Source: CAYWMP01 sp964459445 (GTDB lineage Bacteria > Desulfobacterota > DSM-4660 > Desulfatiglandales > HGW-15). From it: a DNA stretch of 17,999 bases. Positions 1 through 6,321 of the stretch are shown here, in pieces. The stretch covers positions 1 to 17,999 of the forward strand of contig CAYWMP010000124.1 of assembly GCA_964459445.1 (NCBI GenBank), written 5' to 3'. Position 1 is the first letter of the stretch. Every line of letters begins with the position of its first letter. A program made the translations under genes and the position numbers. The notes under the pieces were generated by a model. It was not told where the DNA came from. It did no database searches and was given only the letters and a program-made list of their open reading frames with translations.

Positions 1-126
1 CTGGGGAACCAGATAGACATCCATACCGTAGGCAACTAGTTCCGCTTCCCGGACGGTGATATCGTCATAGCCAACGATATCCATGATTTCATTTGTGATT
101 ACATCGAAGAGAAGGTTTTTTGACAT
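1..126 (-). CDS. N-terminal fragment of a probable FAD-linked oxidase (GlcD/lactate dehydrogenase-like), runs off the window
   Basis: Only the first 42 codons are visible. The peptide begins MSKNLLFDVITNEIMDIVG and continues with an acidic stretch and an AYGMDVYLVP segment. This resembles the N-terminus of GlcD-type FAD-binding oxidases, where an 'I(V)G..ni....e.l..Y..D' stretch comes just before the FAD-binding PCMH domain. That family oxidises 2-hydroxy acids such as glycolate or lactate. None of the FAD-binding residues lie inside the window, so the call rests on a short match and could be wrong. Start choice: the ATG at 126 has its GGAGG about 15 nt upstream, which is long. A TTG two codons earlier (132) sits 9 nt after the same GGAGG and may be the true start. 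The gene is separated from rplT by a terminator and about 270 bp, so it is probably its own transcription unit. Confidence 0.45.
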   Translation of the reverse strand, partial: MSKNLLFDVITNEIMDIVGYDDITVREAELVAYGMDVYLVPQ

Positions 127-170
127 CTCCAATTTCTGTTTCCTCCATTAGATATCTCAAGGGCGTTCGA

Positions 171-200
171 GGGTTCAAAGGTTCAGGGGTTCAAAGGTTT
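171..200. repeat. Octamer tandem repeat (GGTTCARR x3)
   Basis: Three consecutive octamers are seen (ggttcaaa, ggttcagg, ggttcaaa) followed by a partial fourth. A related heptamer array in the opposite orientation lies at 360-388. Together they flank about 160 bp with no gene. Function unknown. Confidence 0.6.
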
Positions 201-269
201 CATTCTCGTCCCCGGACTGCATTTGGGATGCGTATTTACGAGAAAAGCGTCAGCTTCGTCAGGCCTAAT

Positions 270-292
270 CCAAAATTTGGAGCCAAATTGGC
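270..292. promoter_or_regulatory. Two adjacent 11-bp palindromes, possible operator
   Basis: CCAAAATTTGG (270-280) and GCCAAATTGGC (282-292) are each perfect palindromes around one central base and are separated by a single A. They lie about 145 bp upstream of the FAD-oxidase start. The rest of 133-397 holds only tandem repeats and no convincing gene. A dimeric repressor site is possible, but AT-rich palindromes this short also arise by chance. Confidence 0.2.
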
Positions 293-359
293 AATTACTT
301 GGGAAAATGAGCATTTTTAACGAGGACTTCGGGTCTTCAATGCCTTCTTTGTTCTTAAC

Positions 360-388
360 CCTGAACGTTGAACCCTGAACCTGTGAAC
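360..388. repeat. Heptamer tandem repeat (CCTGAAC/GTTGAAC)
   Basis: The heptamers CCTGAAC, GTTGAAC and CCTGAAC run head to tail, followed by an 8-mer variant (ctgtgaac). On the minus strand this reads GTTCAGG-GTTCAAC-GTTCAGG, close to the octamer array at 171-200 but inverted. It lies immediately downstream of the rplT terminator. Confidence 0.6.
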
Positions 389-399
389 GGTTACAAGAA

Positions 400-453
400 T
401 CAAAAGGCGAGCCCTATGGCCCGCCTAAATCAAGGCCGATGACATCGTCGGCC
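400..453 (-). terminator. Terminator of the thrS-infC-rpmI-rplT unit (tandem hairpins)
   Basis: On the minus strand a stem GGCGGGCC / GGCTCGCC (418-425 with 406-413, one G-U pair, 4-nt loop) is followed directly by TTTT, as in an intrinsic terminator. A second stem GGCCGA/TCGGCC (434-453) lies just before it, about 40 nt after the rplT stop. Confidence 0.75.
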
Positions 454-492
454 CTTTAGCCTATTTCCTTTTGCCCGCTCGAAAAATAGCGC

Positions 493-840
493 TTAGGCTT
501 TGGCCATACTCGCGACCTGAGCAAAGGCAGCAGGGTCATTAACGGCCATATCCGCCAGGACTTTTCTATCCAGAGCGATGCCAGCCTTTTGCAGTCCACC
601 CATGAGCCTGCTGTAAGAGATGCCGTTTTCACGTGCTGCGGCATTGATCCTTATTATCCATAGCTTTCGAAAGTCCCTTTTGCGCGCTCTTCGGTCTCGA
701 TAGGCAAACGCTCTGGCCCGATTCACCGAAGCAGCAGCGGTTCTGTAAAGTTTGCTGTGGCCGCCCCTGAAGCCTTTGGCCGCTTTGAGCACCTTCTTCC
801 TTCTTTGTCTTGCTTGAACGCCTCTTTTTGCTCTTGGCAT
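493..840 (-). CDS. rplT: 50S ribosomal protein L20
   Basis: The 115-residue protein starts MPRAKRGVQARQRRKK, the hallmark basic N-terminus of L20, and has the usual length for the family. L20 binds 23S rRNA early in assembly of the large subunit. In several bacteria it also represses its own operon by binding the mRNA. The conserved segment FRGGHSKLYRTA and the C-terminal helical globular part with SRLMGGL are intact. The ATG at 840 is preceded by AGAGGA at good spacing. It follows rpmI after 136 bp of strongly structured DNA (908-967) and is the last gene of the unit, ended by the tandem hairpins at 400-453. pheS, which often follows rplT, is absent here. Confidence 0.97.
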   Translation of the reverse strand: MPRAKRGVQARQRRKKVLKAAKGFRGGHSKLYRTAAASVNRARAFAYRDRRARKRDFRKLWIIRINAAARENGISYSRLMGGLQKAGIALDRKVLADMAVNDPAAFAQVASMAKA

Positions 841-907
841 GTTGATTCCTCTTTCTTTTCTTTATCCTCTCAAGCTTGATCGAAAAATATCTAAATTCAC
901 CCTTTGC

Positions 908-967
908 CCAACCATGGGGTCATCATGGGGTTGGCGTCATGGCGGGAAAAATCTCCCGACGCCAACC
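908..967 (-). promoter_or_regulatory. Structured rpmI-rplT spacer with two mutually exclusive stems
   Basis: Read on the minus strand, a 10-nt arm GGTTGGCGTC (967-958) pairs perfectly with GACGCCAACC (938-929) around a 19-nt loop that can form a small CGGGA/TCCCG stem. The CCAACC part of the second arm can instead pair with GGTTGG at 913-908, helped by an adjacent CCATG/CATGG match. The two pairings cannot coexist. The position just before rplT fits an RNA switch or processing site, but this is inference from sequence alone. Confidence 0.45.
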
Positions 968-976
968 TTGGGCTCT

Positions 977-1174
977 TTATAGGTAGGGTATGAGCCGTGA
1001 AATGGCCTTCTGGTTCGTGGAATGTACGAGCGCTGACTTGCGCAGGCTGCGTTTCCTTTTTGTCGTCTTCTTGGTAAGGATATGGCTGGCGAAGGACTTA
1101 TTCCTTACTAATTTTCCTGTGCCGGTTGTCTTAAATCTCTTCGCCGCACCACGGTTCGTTTTTATTTTGGGCAT
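977..1174 (-). CDS. rpmI: 50S ribosomal protein L35
   Basis: A 65-residue, highly basic protein starts MPKIKTNRGAAKRFK and contains HILTKKTTKRKRSLRK and a C-terminal RLIPYL, all typical of L35. It is part of the large ribosomal subunit. The reading frame is open for another 65 codons upstream, but the ATG at 1174 is the start because it gives the exact family N-terminus and has GGAGG 7 nt upstream. The gene lies between infC (181 nt upstream) and rplT (136 nt downstream), the usual infC-rpmI-rplT order. A structured leader with a run of seven Us just upstream of its ribosome binding site could control its expression. Confidence 0.96.
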   Translation of the reverse strand: MPKIKTNRGAAKRFKTTGTGKLVRNKSFASHILTKKTTKRKRSLRKSALVHSTNQKAISRLIPYL

Positions 1175-1355
1175 ATTAAAACCTCCATTAAACAAAAAAA
1201 TACGCTCGCCCGTGATATCAATATCCGGGCATTCGGCCCCGCCCCAAATGCGGGTTCTTACGGGTCGAATACAAATATTAATGCCTATATGCAGGGGATA
1301 TAGGTGAAATGGACTCAGTCTCTTCGTGAGAAGTTGGATCTTGGCGCTGTGAGGT
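1175..1355 (-). promoter_or_regulatory. rpmI leader, candidate ribosomal-protein autoregulatory RNA or attenuator
   Basis: This 181-nt spacer between infC and rpmI has no gene. On the minus strand it holds a GCATT/AATGC stem (1251-1247 with 1233-1229) around GGC-GGG-GCC. Next comes GCCCG/CGGGC (1230-1226 with 1212-1208), extended by GATA/TATC across a one-base bulge. Seven Us (1200-1194) follow 7 nt later, and the GGAGG of rpmI lies just after. In E. coli the L20 operator also lies in the infC-rpmI region. Whether this RNA binds L20 is inferred from position only. Confidence 0.4.
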
Positions 1356-1871
1356 CTATTTCGGCACAAGTACCATATTGAGACGCCAACCTTCCTTAGC
1401 AGGATTCTGTTCTATAGTCCCTTCCTCTGCGACCTCCTCGGCAACCCGCTCCAGGAGCTTAAATCCGGCGTCCATGTGGGCCATCTCCCGTCCTCTGAAG
1501 ATAACGGTTACCTTGACACGGTCCTTCTTTTCCAGAAATTTCTTGATATTCCTGATCTTAAAGCCTAGATCGTGCTCTTCGGTGTGCGGTCGAAACCGGA
1601 TCTCTTTGAGTTGGAAGGACTTGCTCTTTTTCTTGCCTTCCTGCATTTTTTTGCTTGCCTGGTACTTGTATTTCCCATAGTCCATGATCCTGCAAACAGG
1701 CGGATCTGAATTTGGAGCAACCTCCACCAAATCCATTCCCGCCTTACCAGCAGATTCTAAGGCTTCATCACGGGAAACAATGCCTAACTGCGTTCCATCC
1801 GCTGAGATCAGTCTGACCGTCCTGGCTCGGACCCCCTCATTTACCCTGACATCATCGTTTCTCTTCGCTAT
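1356..1871 (-). CDS. infC: Translation initiation factor IF-3, with apparent AUA start
   Basis: IF-3 binds the 30S subunit, checks the start codon-initiator tRNA pair and prevents premature 50S joining. The 171-residue product has the N-domain motif (VRVNEGVRARTVRLIS, then LGIVSRDEAL), the linker with DLVEVAPNSDPPVCRIMDYG and YKYQASKK, and the C-domain ending MAHMDAGFKLLERV. Length is normal. No ATG, GTG or TTG exists between the in-frame TAG (1875-1877) and an internal ATG at 1736, which would cut off 45 conserved residues. The codon placed correctly after a perfect AGGAGG (6-nt spacer) is ATA at 1869-1871, so I choose it. Rare start codons are the known basis of IF-3 self-control (AUU in E. 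coli). The ribosome binding site lies inside the end of thrS, so the two genes are probably translationally coupled. Confidence 0.92.
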   Translation of the reverse strand: MAKRNDDVRVNEGVRARTVRLISADGTQLGIVSRDEALESAGKAGMDLVEVAPNSDPPVCRIMDYGKYKYQASKKMQEGKKKSKSFQLKEIRFRPHTEEHDLGFKIRNIKKFLEKKDRVKVTVIFRGREMAHMDAGFKLLERVAEEVAEEGTIEQNPAKEGWRLNMVLVPK

Positions 1872-1874
1872 ACC

Positions 1875-3788
1875 CTACCTCCTTTGTTTACATTCCACTT
1901 GAATCATGTCAATAAGGGCCTTCGTATTCATGAAGGCCAAATTCTCACCGCTCCTCAACCTCGGCGTAACACCGCCCTTTTCGGCTTCCTTGTCGCCGAT
2001 GATAATCATATAGGGAATCTTCTGCAATTGGGCTTCTCTGATCTTCAGTCCCAATTTTTCATTTCGAAAATCCGTCTCCGCTCTGATTTCCGCATCCTTC
2101 AAAGATTTAAAAACCCCTTCGGCAAAGGGAATATTCCTATCGGTTACCGTGAGAACCGTGGCCTGTACCGGTGCAAGCCAGGTGGGGAAGGCCCCGCCGT
2201 AGTGTTCTATCAGCACACCGATGAAACGTTCAAGCGAACCCAGGATCACCCGATGAATCGTTGCGGGTCGATGTTTCTGCCCGTCCTTGTCTATATAGGA
2301 CAAATTGAATCTTTCCGGCAAGGTGAAATCGCACTGCACTGTGGCGCACTGCCATGTCCTGTCCAGTCCGTCTCTAAGTTTCACATCAATTTTAGGACCG
2401 TAAAAGGCGCCATCGCCCTCGTTGATCTGGTAGCTTAGCCCCAGGTCATCCATGGCATTGATAAGAGCGCTAGTTGCGCGCTCCCAGTCCTCATCAGCTC
2501 CGATGGATTTCTCTGGGCGGGTGCTGATCTCCAAGTCGTAATCGAAACTGAAGACCTCCATGATGTCCTTTACAAAATCCAAGACGCCCTTGATTTCAGC
2601 ATCCAACTGCTCCGGCGTACAAATGATATGCGCATCGTCTTGCGTAAACTCTCTTACTCGGAGCAACCCATGCAAGACACCGGAACGTTCATGCCTGTGA
2701 ACCAGGCCCAATTCGAAATACCTCTTCGGCAAATCCCGGTAGCTCCTGATATCGGAGCTGTAGATGAGCATATGGGCCAAGCAATTCATGGGTTTGATGC
2801 CGTAGGATTGGTTTTCGATCTCCGTAAAATACATGTTTTCGCGGTAGTTTTCAAAGTGTCCGGATTTCTTCCACAATTCGGTTTTGAGAAGTTGCGGGCC
2901 TTTAACCACCTCGTAGCCCCGCTTGATGTGCTCGCGAACCTCAAACTCCTCCAGGATTTGGCGAAGCATGGCGCCCTTGGGATGCCAAACGATCATCCCT
3001 GCGCCAATTTCTTCATAGGTATTGTAAAGCCCAAGTCTTGGGCCGAGTTTTACATGATCCCTTTTCTTGGCCTCCTCAAGCTTAAGCAAATAGGCTTTCA
3101 GGGCCTTTTTGTCCGCAAAGGCCACGCCGTAAATCCGGCTGAGCATCGCCCTGCGTTCGTCGCCGCGCCAGTAGGCGCCGGCCACCTTGGTCAATTGAAA
3201 TGCCTTTATTTTGCCTGTGGTTGGGATATGAGGCCCAAGGCAAAGGTCCGTAAAGCTTCCCTGTGTATAGAGGGAGACCTCTTCCTCATCCATGTCTTCG
3301 ATTAATTCGACTTTGTAATCTTCCCCCTCTTTTTTGAAATAATCAACGGCGTCTGCGGTGGACATCACCTGTCTTGTAAAGGGGAGATCCGCCCCAATGA
3401 TCTCCTTCATTTTCTCCTCAATCATGGAGAGATCGTCTTCTTTAAAAGGCCTTTCATAATCAAAATCATAGTAAAAGCCGTTTTCAATGGCCGGCCCTAT
3501 CGTGACCTTGACCCCAGGGAAGAGCTCTCGTACGGCCATCGCCATGACATGGGAAGTGCTGTGGCGCAGGATTTCCAACCCCTTTTCGGAATCGAAATAA
3601 ATGGGCTCCAACTCGGCACCGCCTTCAAGCGCCCTTGTGAGATCCCATAGCTCGCCATTAGCCCGCACGGCAATTGCCCTGTCCAAACTCTTTTCTTTGA
3701 GATGTCCCAAGGCCTCAAGCGCCGTTAATGATTCCGCCTGGATCTCCTCGGTCGGTTGTCCCTTGATATTGATGCGAAAGTTACTCAT
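1875..3788 (-). CDS. thrS: Threonine-tRNA ligase
   Basis: ThrRS charges tRNA-Thr with threonine. The 637-residue protein has the normal full-length layout: TGS domain (about 1-63), the alanyl/threonyl editing domain with HSTSH (76-80) and CLGPH (183-187), the class II catalytic core, and a C-terminal anticodon-binding domain (about 540-637). Catalytic zinc ligands align with known ThrRS as C336, H387 and H512. Motif 2 is seen at RVREFTQDDAH (377-387) and motif 3 at HRVILGSLERFIG (512-524). The usual PMNCPxH is PMNCLAH here, a small departure. The Shine-Dalgarno before the ATG is weak (TTGGAAT). The mRNA leader is long and structured, with a hairpin 23 nt before the start, so translational or attenuation control is plausible. 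It is the first gene of the thrS-infC-rpmI-rplT unit. Confidence 0.97.
   Translation of the reverse strand: MSNFRINIKGQPTEEIQAESLTALEALGHLKEKSLDRAIAVRANGELWDLTRALEGGAELEPIYFDSEKGLEILRHSTSHVMAMAVRELFPGVKVTIGPAIENGFYYDFDYERPFKEDDLSMIEEKMKEIIGADLPFTRQVMSTADAVDYFKKEGEDYKVELIEDMDEEEVSLYTQGSFTDLCLGPHIPTTGKIKAFQLTKVAGAYWRGDERRAMLSRIYGVAFADKKALKAYLLKLEEAKKRDHVKLGPRLGLYNTYEEIGAGMIVWHPKGAMLRQILEEFEVREHIKRGYEVVKGPQLLKTELWKKSGHFENYRENMYFTEIENQSYGIKPMNCLAHMLIYSSDIRSYRDLPKRYFELGLVHRHERSGVLHGLLRVREFTQDDAHIICTPEQLDAEIKGVLDFVKDIMEVFSFDYDLEISTRPEKSIGADEDWERATSALINAMDDLGLSYQINEGDGAFYGPKIDVKLRDGLDRTWQCATVQCDFTLPERFNLSYIDKDGQKHRPATIHRVILGSLERFIGVLIEHYGGAFPTWLAPVQATVLTVTDRNIPFAEGVFKSLKDAEIRAETDFRNEKLGLKIREAQLQKIPYMIIIGDKEAEKGGVTPRLRSGENLAFMNTKALIDMIQVECKQRR
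1878..1883 (-). promoter_or_regulatory. infC Shine-Dalgarno embedded in the last two thrS codons
   Basis: AGG AGG encodes the terminal Arg-Arg of ThrRS, is followed by its TAG stop, and forms a perfect Shine-Dalgarno 6 nt before the ATA at 1871. It is the only good ribosome binding site near the infC start and decides the start call. Confidence 0.85.
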
Positions 3789-3799
3789 TCAACTGGATT

Positions 3800-3849
3800 C
3801 CAAAATAAATAAGGCATCCGAAAGCGGTTTAAGACCTACTCAGATGCCT
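3800..3849 (-). promoter_or_regulatory. Hairpin in the thrS leader, possible attenuator or operator
   Basis: On the minus strand AGGCATC (3849-3843) pairs perfectly with GATGCCT (3818-3812). The 24-nt loop contains a small GGT/ACC pairing. The stem is followed by TTATTTATTTT and then the thrS start. It could be a weak intrinsic terminator acting as an attenuator, or a ThrRS-binding site as known for E. coli thrS. No T-box consensus is visible. Confidence 0.4.
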
Positions 3850-3930
3850 CATGATGTTATTGATATTACGATGCTTATTCTGTACTATCGTTTTTCCCTC
3901 TAAACTGAGAGCATTCCTTGAGTATTCGTT

Positions 3931-4073
3931 AGCGTCCATCCAGAAATGAGATAGTTTTTGCAAGTTCAAGAAAGACGAGAATTCCAACCACAGGAATACA
4001 TGTAGTATTTTGAGGATTGGAATTTGAGCCTGACGCTGTAATTGTGAAAAATGGCCATTTCTGGTTGGACACT
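3931..4073. repeat. MITE-like 143-bp nested palindrome within the thrS leader
   Basis: Terminal inverted repeats of 18 bp (consensus AGYGTCCAWCCAGAAATG, 16/18 identical) lie at 3931-3948 and 4056-4073. Inside are AATTCCAA/TTGGAATT (3980-3987 with 4017-4024) and AATAC/GTATT (3995-3999 with 4005-4009). All three pairs share one centre at 4002. No gene, transposase or clear target duplication is seen. The design fits a small non-autonomous mobile element or REP-like palindrome. Whether it is dispersed in the genome cannot be seen here. Confidence 0.55.
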
Positions 4074-4173
4074 GGTCAAGGTCTATTCTCTAAAGCCTAC
4101 CTAAGACTGGTTTTCAAGCCTCCTAATTAAGATTAATTAAGCTAATATTCCAAGGAATTTTGATTTGCTTATT

Positions 4174-4202
4174 TTTATTGCCTATTTTTAACTGATTGTC
4201 AA
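4174..4202 (-). promoter_or_regulatory. Probable sigma70-type promoter of thrS
   Basis: TTGACA (4202-4197) is a perfect -35 box. It is followed after exactly 17 bp by AATAAA (4179-4174, 4/6 match to TATAAT) in an AT-rich stretch. Transcription would begin near 4167, giving a leader of about 380 nt before thrS. The rest of 3789-4300 holds the MITE-like element, the leader hairpin and no gene. Confidence 0.6.
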
Positions 4203-4258
4203 TAAAAATCTGGTTTGGATAATGCCTTTAAGCCCCTCTAATCGCTGCCCATTTTAGG

Positions 4259-4273
4259 GTCGGTTTCACCGAC
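4259..4273. other. Perfect small hairpin between tRNA terminator and thrS promoter
   Basis: GTCGGT and ACCGAC pair perfectly around a 3-nt loop. On the minus strand it follows the strong terminator and is trailed by CCTAAAATGG, so it may be a back-up termination structure. Confidence 0.35.
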
Positions 4274-4303
4274 TCCAAATCGGGTCGAAGCCGCAGGGAA
4301 ATG

Positions 4304-4333
4304 AAAAGGGCCTGGCCTTTCGACCAACCCCTT
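4304..4333 (-). terminator. Intrinsic terminator after tRNA-Val
   Basis: A 12-bp stem (4333-4322 with 4317-4306) with one mismatch, two wobble pairs and a GAAA tetraloop is followed by TTTTCATTT on the minus strand. It ends the long upstream gene run and isolates the thrS unit. Confidence 0.8.
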
Positions 4334-4348
4334 ATTTTCAAAATAATA

Positions 4349-4423
4349 TGGTAGGCACGCAGGGATTTGAACCCTGGACCCCTACCGCGTCAAGGTAGTG
4401 CTCTCCCCCTGAGCTACGTGCCT
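4349..4423 (-). tRNA. tRNA-Val (anticodon GAC)
   Basis: The 75-nt cloverleaf is complete: acceptor AGGCACG/CGTGCCT (7 bp), D stem GCTC/GAGC, anticodon stem CTACC/GGTAG with loop TTGACGC (anticodon GAC, reading GUC/GUU valine codons), T stem CAGGG/CCCTG with loop TTCAAAT, discriminator A and an encoded CCA. It lies 85 bp after pgsA, with no promoter obvious in the gap, and directly before the terminator at 4304-4333. It may be transcribed with the upstream genes. Confidence 0.96.
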
Positions 4424-4508
4424 ATTTCGAGTCACTCTATTACTGAAGAATTTGCCTGTCAAGCTATATTGTCGCTGGCTACGAGCGCGCCACCAAGCCC
4501 TTTTTCCT

Positions 4509-5060
4509 TCATTTTTCGAAGCGTTCGCCGGTCCCCTCGCCTATCAATCGAAACCCATAATGCATATAGTGTAACCCTGAACTGATCGTGAAAAATGCCG
4601 TTAAGTAGAACAACAAGGCATATAGAATTGGGGCCATTACCAAATAGTCCTTTGAAAGGACTGCAATGACCACCACGAATTGAAGGCATGTGTTTATTTT
4701 GCTTAGCACCGTAGGCCTGATGCGTATGTCTATTTTGTAAATAAAAAGCACAAAGATACCTAGAAGGATCAGAACATCCCGCGATATGGCCATCACGGTC
4801 AGCCACGATGGAATGAAACCCATGATGGACAGCGTAATAAATCCTGCAATCAACAGTAATTTGTCTGCAATGGGATCCAGTATGGCGCCCAGCCTGCTCT
4901 TCTGTTTCAATAGCCTGGCGATCATCCCATCGACCCCATCACTGATCACACACAGGGCAAATACGACGAGCGCCGACAAAAATTGGTCGTTAATCAAATA
5001 GATGATAAAGATAGGCGCCAGGATGATCCTTATGGCTGTGATTAGATTGGCAACTGTCAT
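4509..5060 (-). CDS. pgsA: CDP-alcohol phosphatidyltransferase, probably CDP-diacylglycerol-glycerol-3-phosphate 3-phosphatidyltransferase
   Basis: The 183-residue integral membrane protein carries the complete CDP-OH-P signature D(x)2DG(x)2AR(x)8G(x)3D(x)3D: D41, D44-G45, A48-R49, G58, D62, D66. These acidic residues bind the metal ion and the CDP-alcohol. The opening VANLITAIRIILAP matches PgsA, which makes phosphatidylglycerol phosphate on the cytoplasmic membrane, and the length is typical. About five to six hydrophobic segments are visible. Other family members (cardiolipin-type or inositol-type transferases) cannot be excluded by motif alone. The start is only 5 bp after the stop of the FlgT-like gene, with a weak ribosome binding site, so coupling is likely. 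Its place beside three envelope-protein genes fits a membrane theme. Confidence 0.82.
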   Translation of the reverse strand: MTVANLITAIRIILAPIFIIYLINDQFLSALVVFALCVISDGVDGMIARLLKQKSRLGAILDPIADKLLLIAGFITLSIMGFIPSWLTVMAISRDVLILLGIFVLFIYKIDIRIRPTVLSKINTCLQFVVVIAVLSKDYLVMAPILYALLFYLTAFFTISSGLHYMHYGFRLIGEGTGERFEK

Positions 5061-5065
5061 CTCAA

Positions 5066-6226
5066 CTACTGAAGGCTAAAAACAACCCCTCCTCCATCCC
5101 CTTTGGCGATATCCAATGAAAACGGCTTTTCTTCATGATTTGAAACCAATTCAAGAAATGTGTCTTCACTCCCTGCAAACTCAACGGCAAGGCTTATGGT
5201 ACGTCCTTTGACCCGGGTTTGAATCACCGACTGGACACCTGCCACGTTGCCCTGGAGAAAATCTTTCAAGGCTCTCAGTTGCTTAAAACTCCTCAGACCC
5301 CTGACGGTGATATCTAGCCGGCCTAATGCCATTTCAGGGGCTTCCATGGAACCTATAATAGCGGGACTCATTTTTGCCGCTATTTTATTGACGGCCCTAT
5401 CCAGGGTCAGCATGACATTTTCCGTGCTGACAAGAACTTCCTCGGAATTCTCGAAATGATTGCCCTGGTAGACCATGTTTCCGCTTTCAGTATCAAAAGC
5501 GCCGAGATCGATGGAAACGCCCTGGTCTTCAATAATTTCACTTTTGCCAAGGATAACCACATCGGCTGAAAAGACCTTCCCCCACTGGAGTGCGTACTCA
5601 TGATTGAGGTCCAAAGCCCTCAACTCCTGTGAATAATCCTCATCCGGGACATTTAGGACACGGTTTATGGGATTAAACCCCCGCTCCTGAAAGATCCTAT
5701 GCAGAGAGAGTTCCGTGAGCGTCAAATCAGAATCGCTCCTGGGGTCTTTCCACCAATAGGACACCCTCTCCTCCTGCTTTTCAATCTGAGAGACTAGGAA
5801 AAGGACCTTTAACGGAGGGCCTTCCATTGAAACAACCCCTATCTCTCTGAGCTTCTCCTCCATGACCTTTTTGTTGATTTTGAGACGCACTAGGATCTTG
5901 AATTGACCCCCCGTCTGTTCTTCAGCAAGGATATGAAAGTTTTCGATCTGCTCACCGGCCCTGGGAATAAGATCATTGATGAGGGTGGGGAAGTTATTGA
6001 CCATCCCTTCACTTCCCAGACGTTCCGTCAGGAAGGCCTCTACTCCCCTCACCAGGGCTTCTGATATAGCAACCTTTCTTGCTTCGGCCAAATTCTCTTT
6101 GACAATCCTTCCCGTACCGATGACAAGGACACTATCATCGGTTTCTTTGCTCTGTGTTTGCCCGGAGGACCTCTGCGCAAAGGCAAGCGCAATCACGAGC
6201 GATAGGATCAAAGGGACGAGTTTCAT
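5066..6226 (-). CDS. Exported protein with FlgT-like N-terminal domain, function unknown
   Basis: The 386-residue product starts with a signal peptide (MKLVPLILSLVIALAFA, then QRSSGQ), so it should be periplasmic. I chose the ATG at 6226 because GAGGAG lies 4 nt upstream. The frame is open for 8 more codons, but without a ribosome binding site. After the signal, a segment from about 33 to 125 (VLVIGTGRIVKENLAEARK, then AISEALVRGVEAFL) resembles the FlgT N-terminal domain: a glycine-rich strand, then an Ala-rich helix. A middle part (SYWWKDPRSD to VVILGKSEI) is like the nucleotide-free FlgT or CsgG-type sensing fold. The C-terminal part (about 300-386, LDITVRGLRSFKQL) looks like a small ferredoxin-like domain. 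FlgT builds the outer ring of the Vibrio flagellar motor, but no flagellar gene is nearby, so a general envelope role is as likely. It precedes pgsA by 5 bp. Confidence 0.65.
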   Translation of the reverse strand: MKLVPLILSLVIALAFAQRSSGQTQSKETDDSVLVIGTGRIVKENLAEARKVAISEALVRGVEAFLTERLGSEGMVNNFPTLINDLIPRAGEQIENFHILAEEQTGGQFKILVRLKINKKVMEEKLREIGVVSMEGPPLKVLFLVSQIEKQEERVSYWWKDPRSDSDLTLTELSLHRIFQERGFNPINRVLNVPDEDYSQELRALDLNHEYALQWGKVFSADVVILGKSEIIEDQGVSIDLGAFDTESGNMVYQGNHFENSEEVLVSTENVMLTLDRAVNKIAAKMSPAIIGSMEAPEMALGRLDITVRGLRSFKQLRALKDFLQGNVAGVQSVIQTRVKGRTISLAVEFAGSEDTFLELVSNHEEKPFSLDIAKGDGGGVVFSLQ

Positions 6227-6321
6227 GTTTCTCCTCAATCGTTTATACACGGGGAAATCAACCTATTTCTTTGTAGCGGAGATTCAACCTTGTGTCCCGA
6301 ACGCATCTTCTAGGCTTCACC

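Noticed and set aside
977..1369. 130-residue version of L35
   Set aside because: The extra 65 residues come from the leader. The ATG at 1174 has the family N-terminus and a GGAGG.
1884..3305. Long plus-strand open frames opposite thrS (184 and 225 codons)
   Set aside because: They are antisense shadows of a clear, full-length ThrRS and show no family motifs or ribosome binding sites.
4118..4142. Short TTAATTAA-type direct repeat
   Set aside because: Low-complexity AT-rich sequence, too short to distinguish from chance.
3789..4170. T-box riboswitch in the thrS leader
   Set aside because: No AGGGTGGNACCGCG-like T-box sequence is present. Only a simple hairpin precedes the gene.
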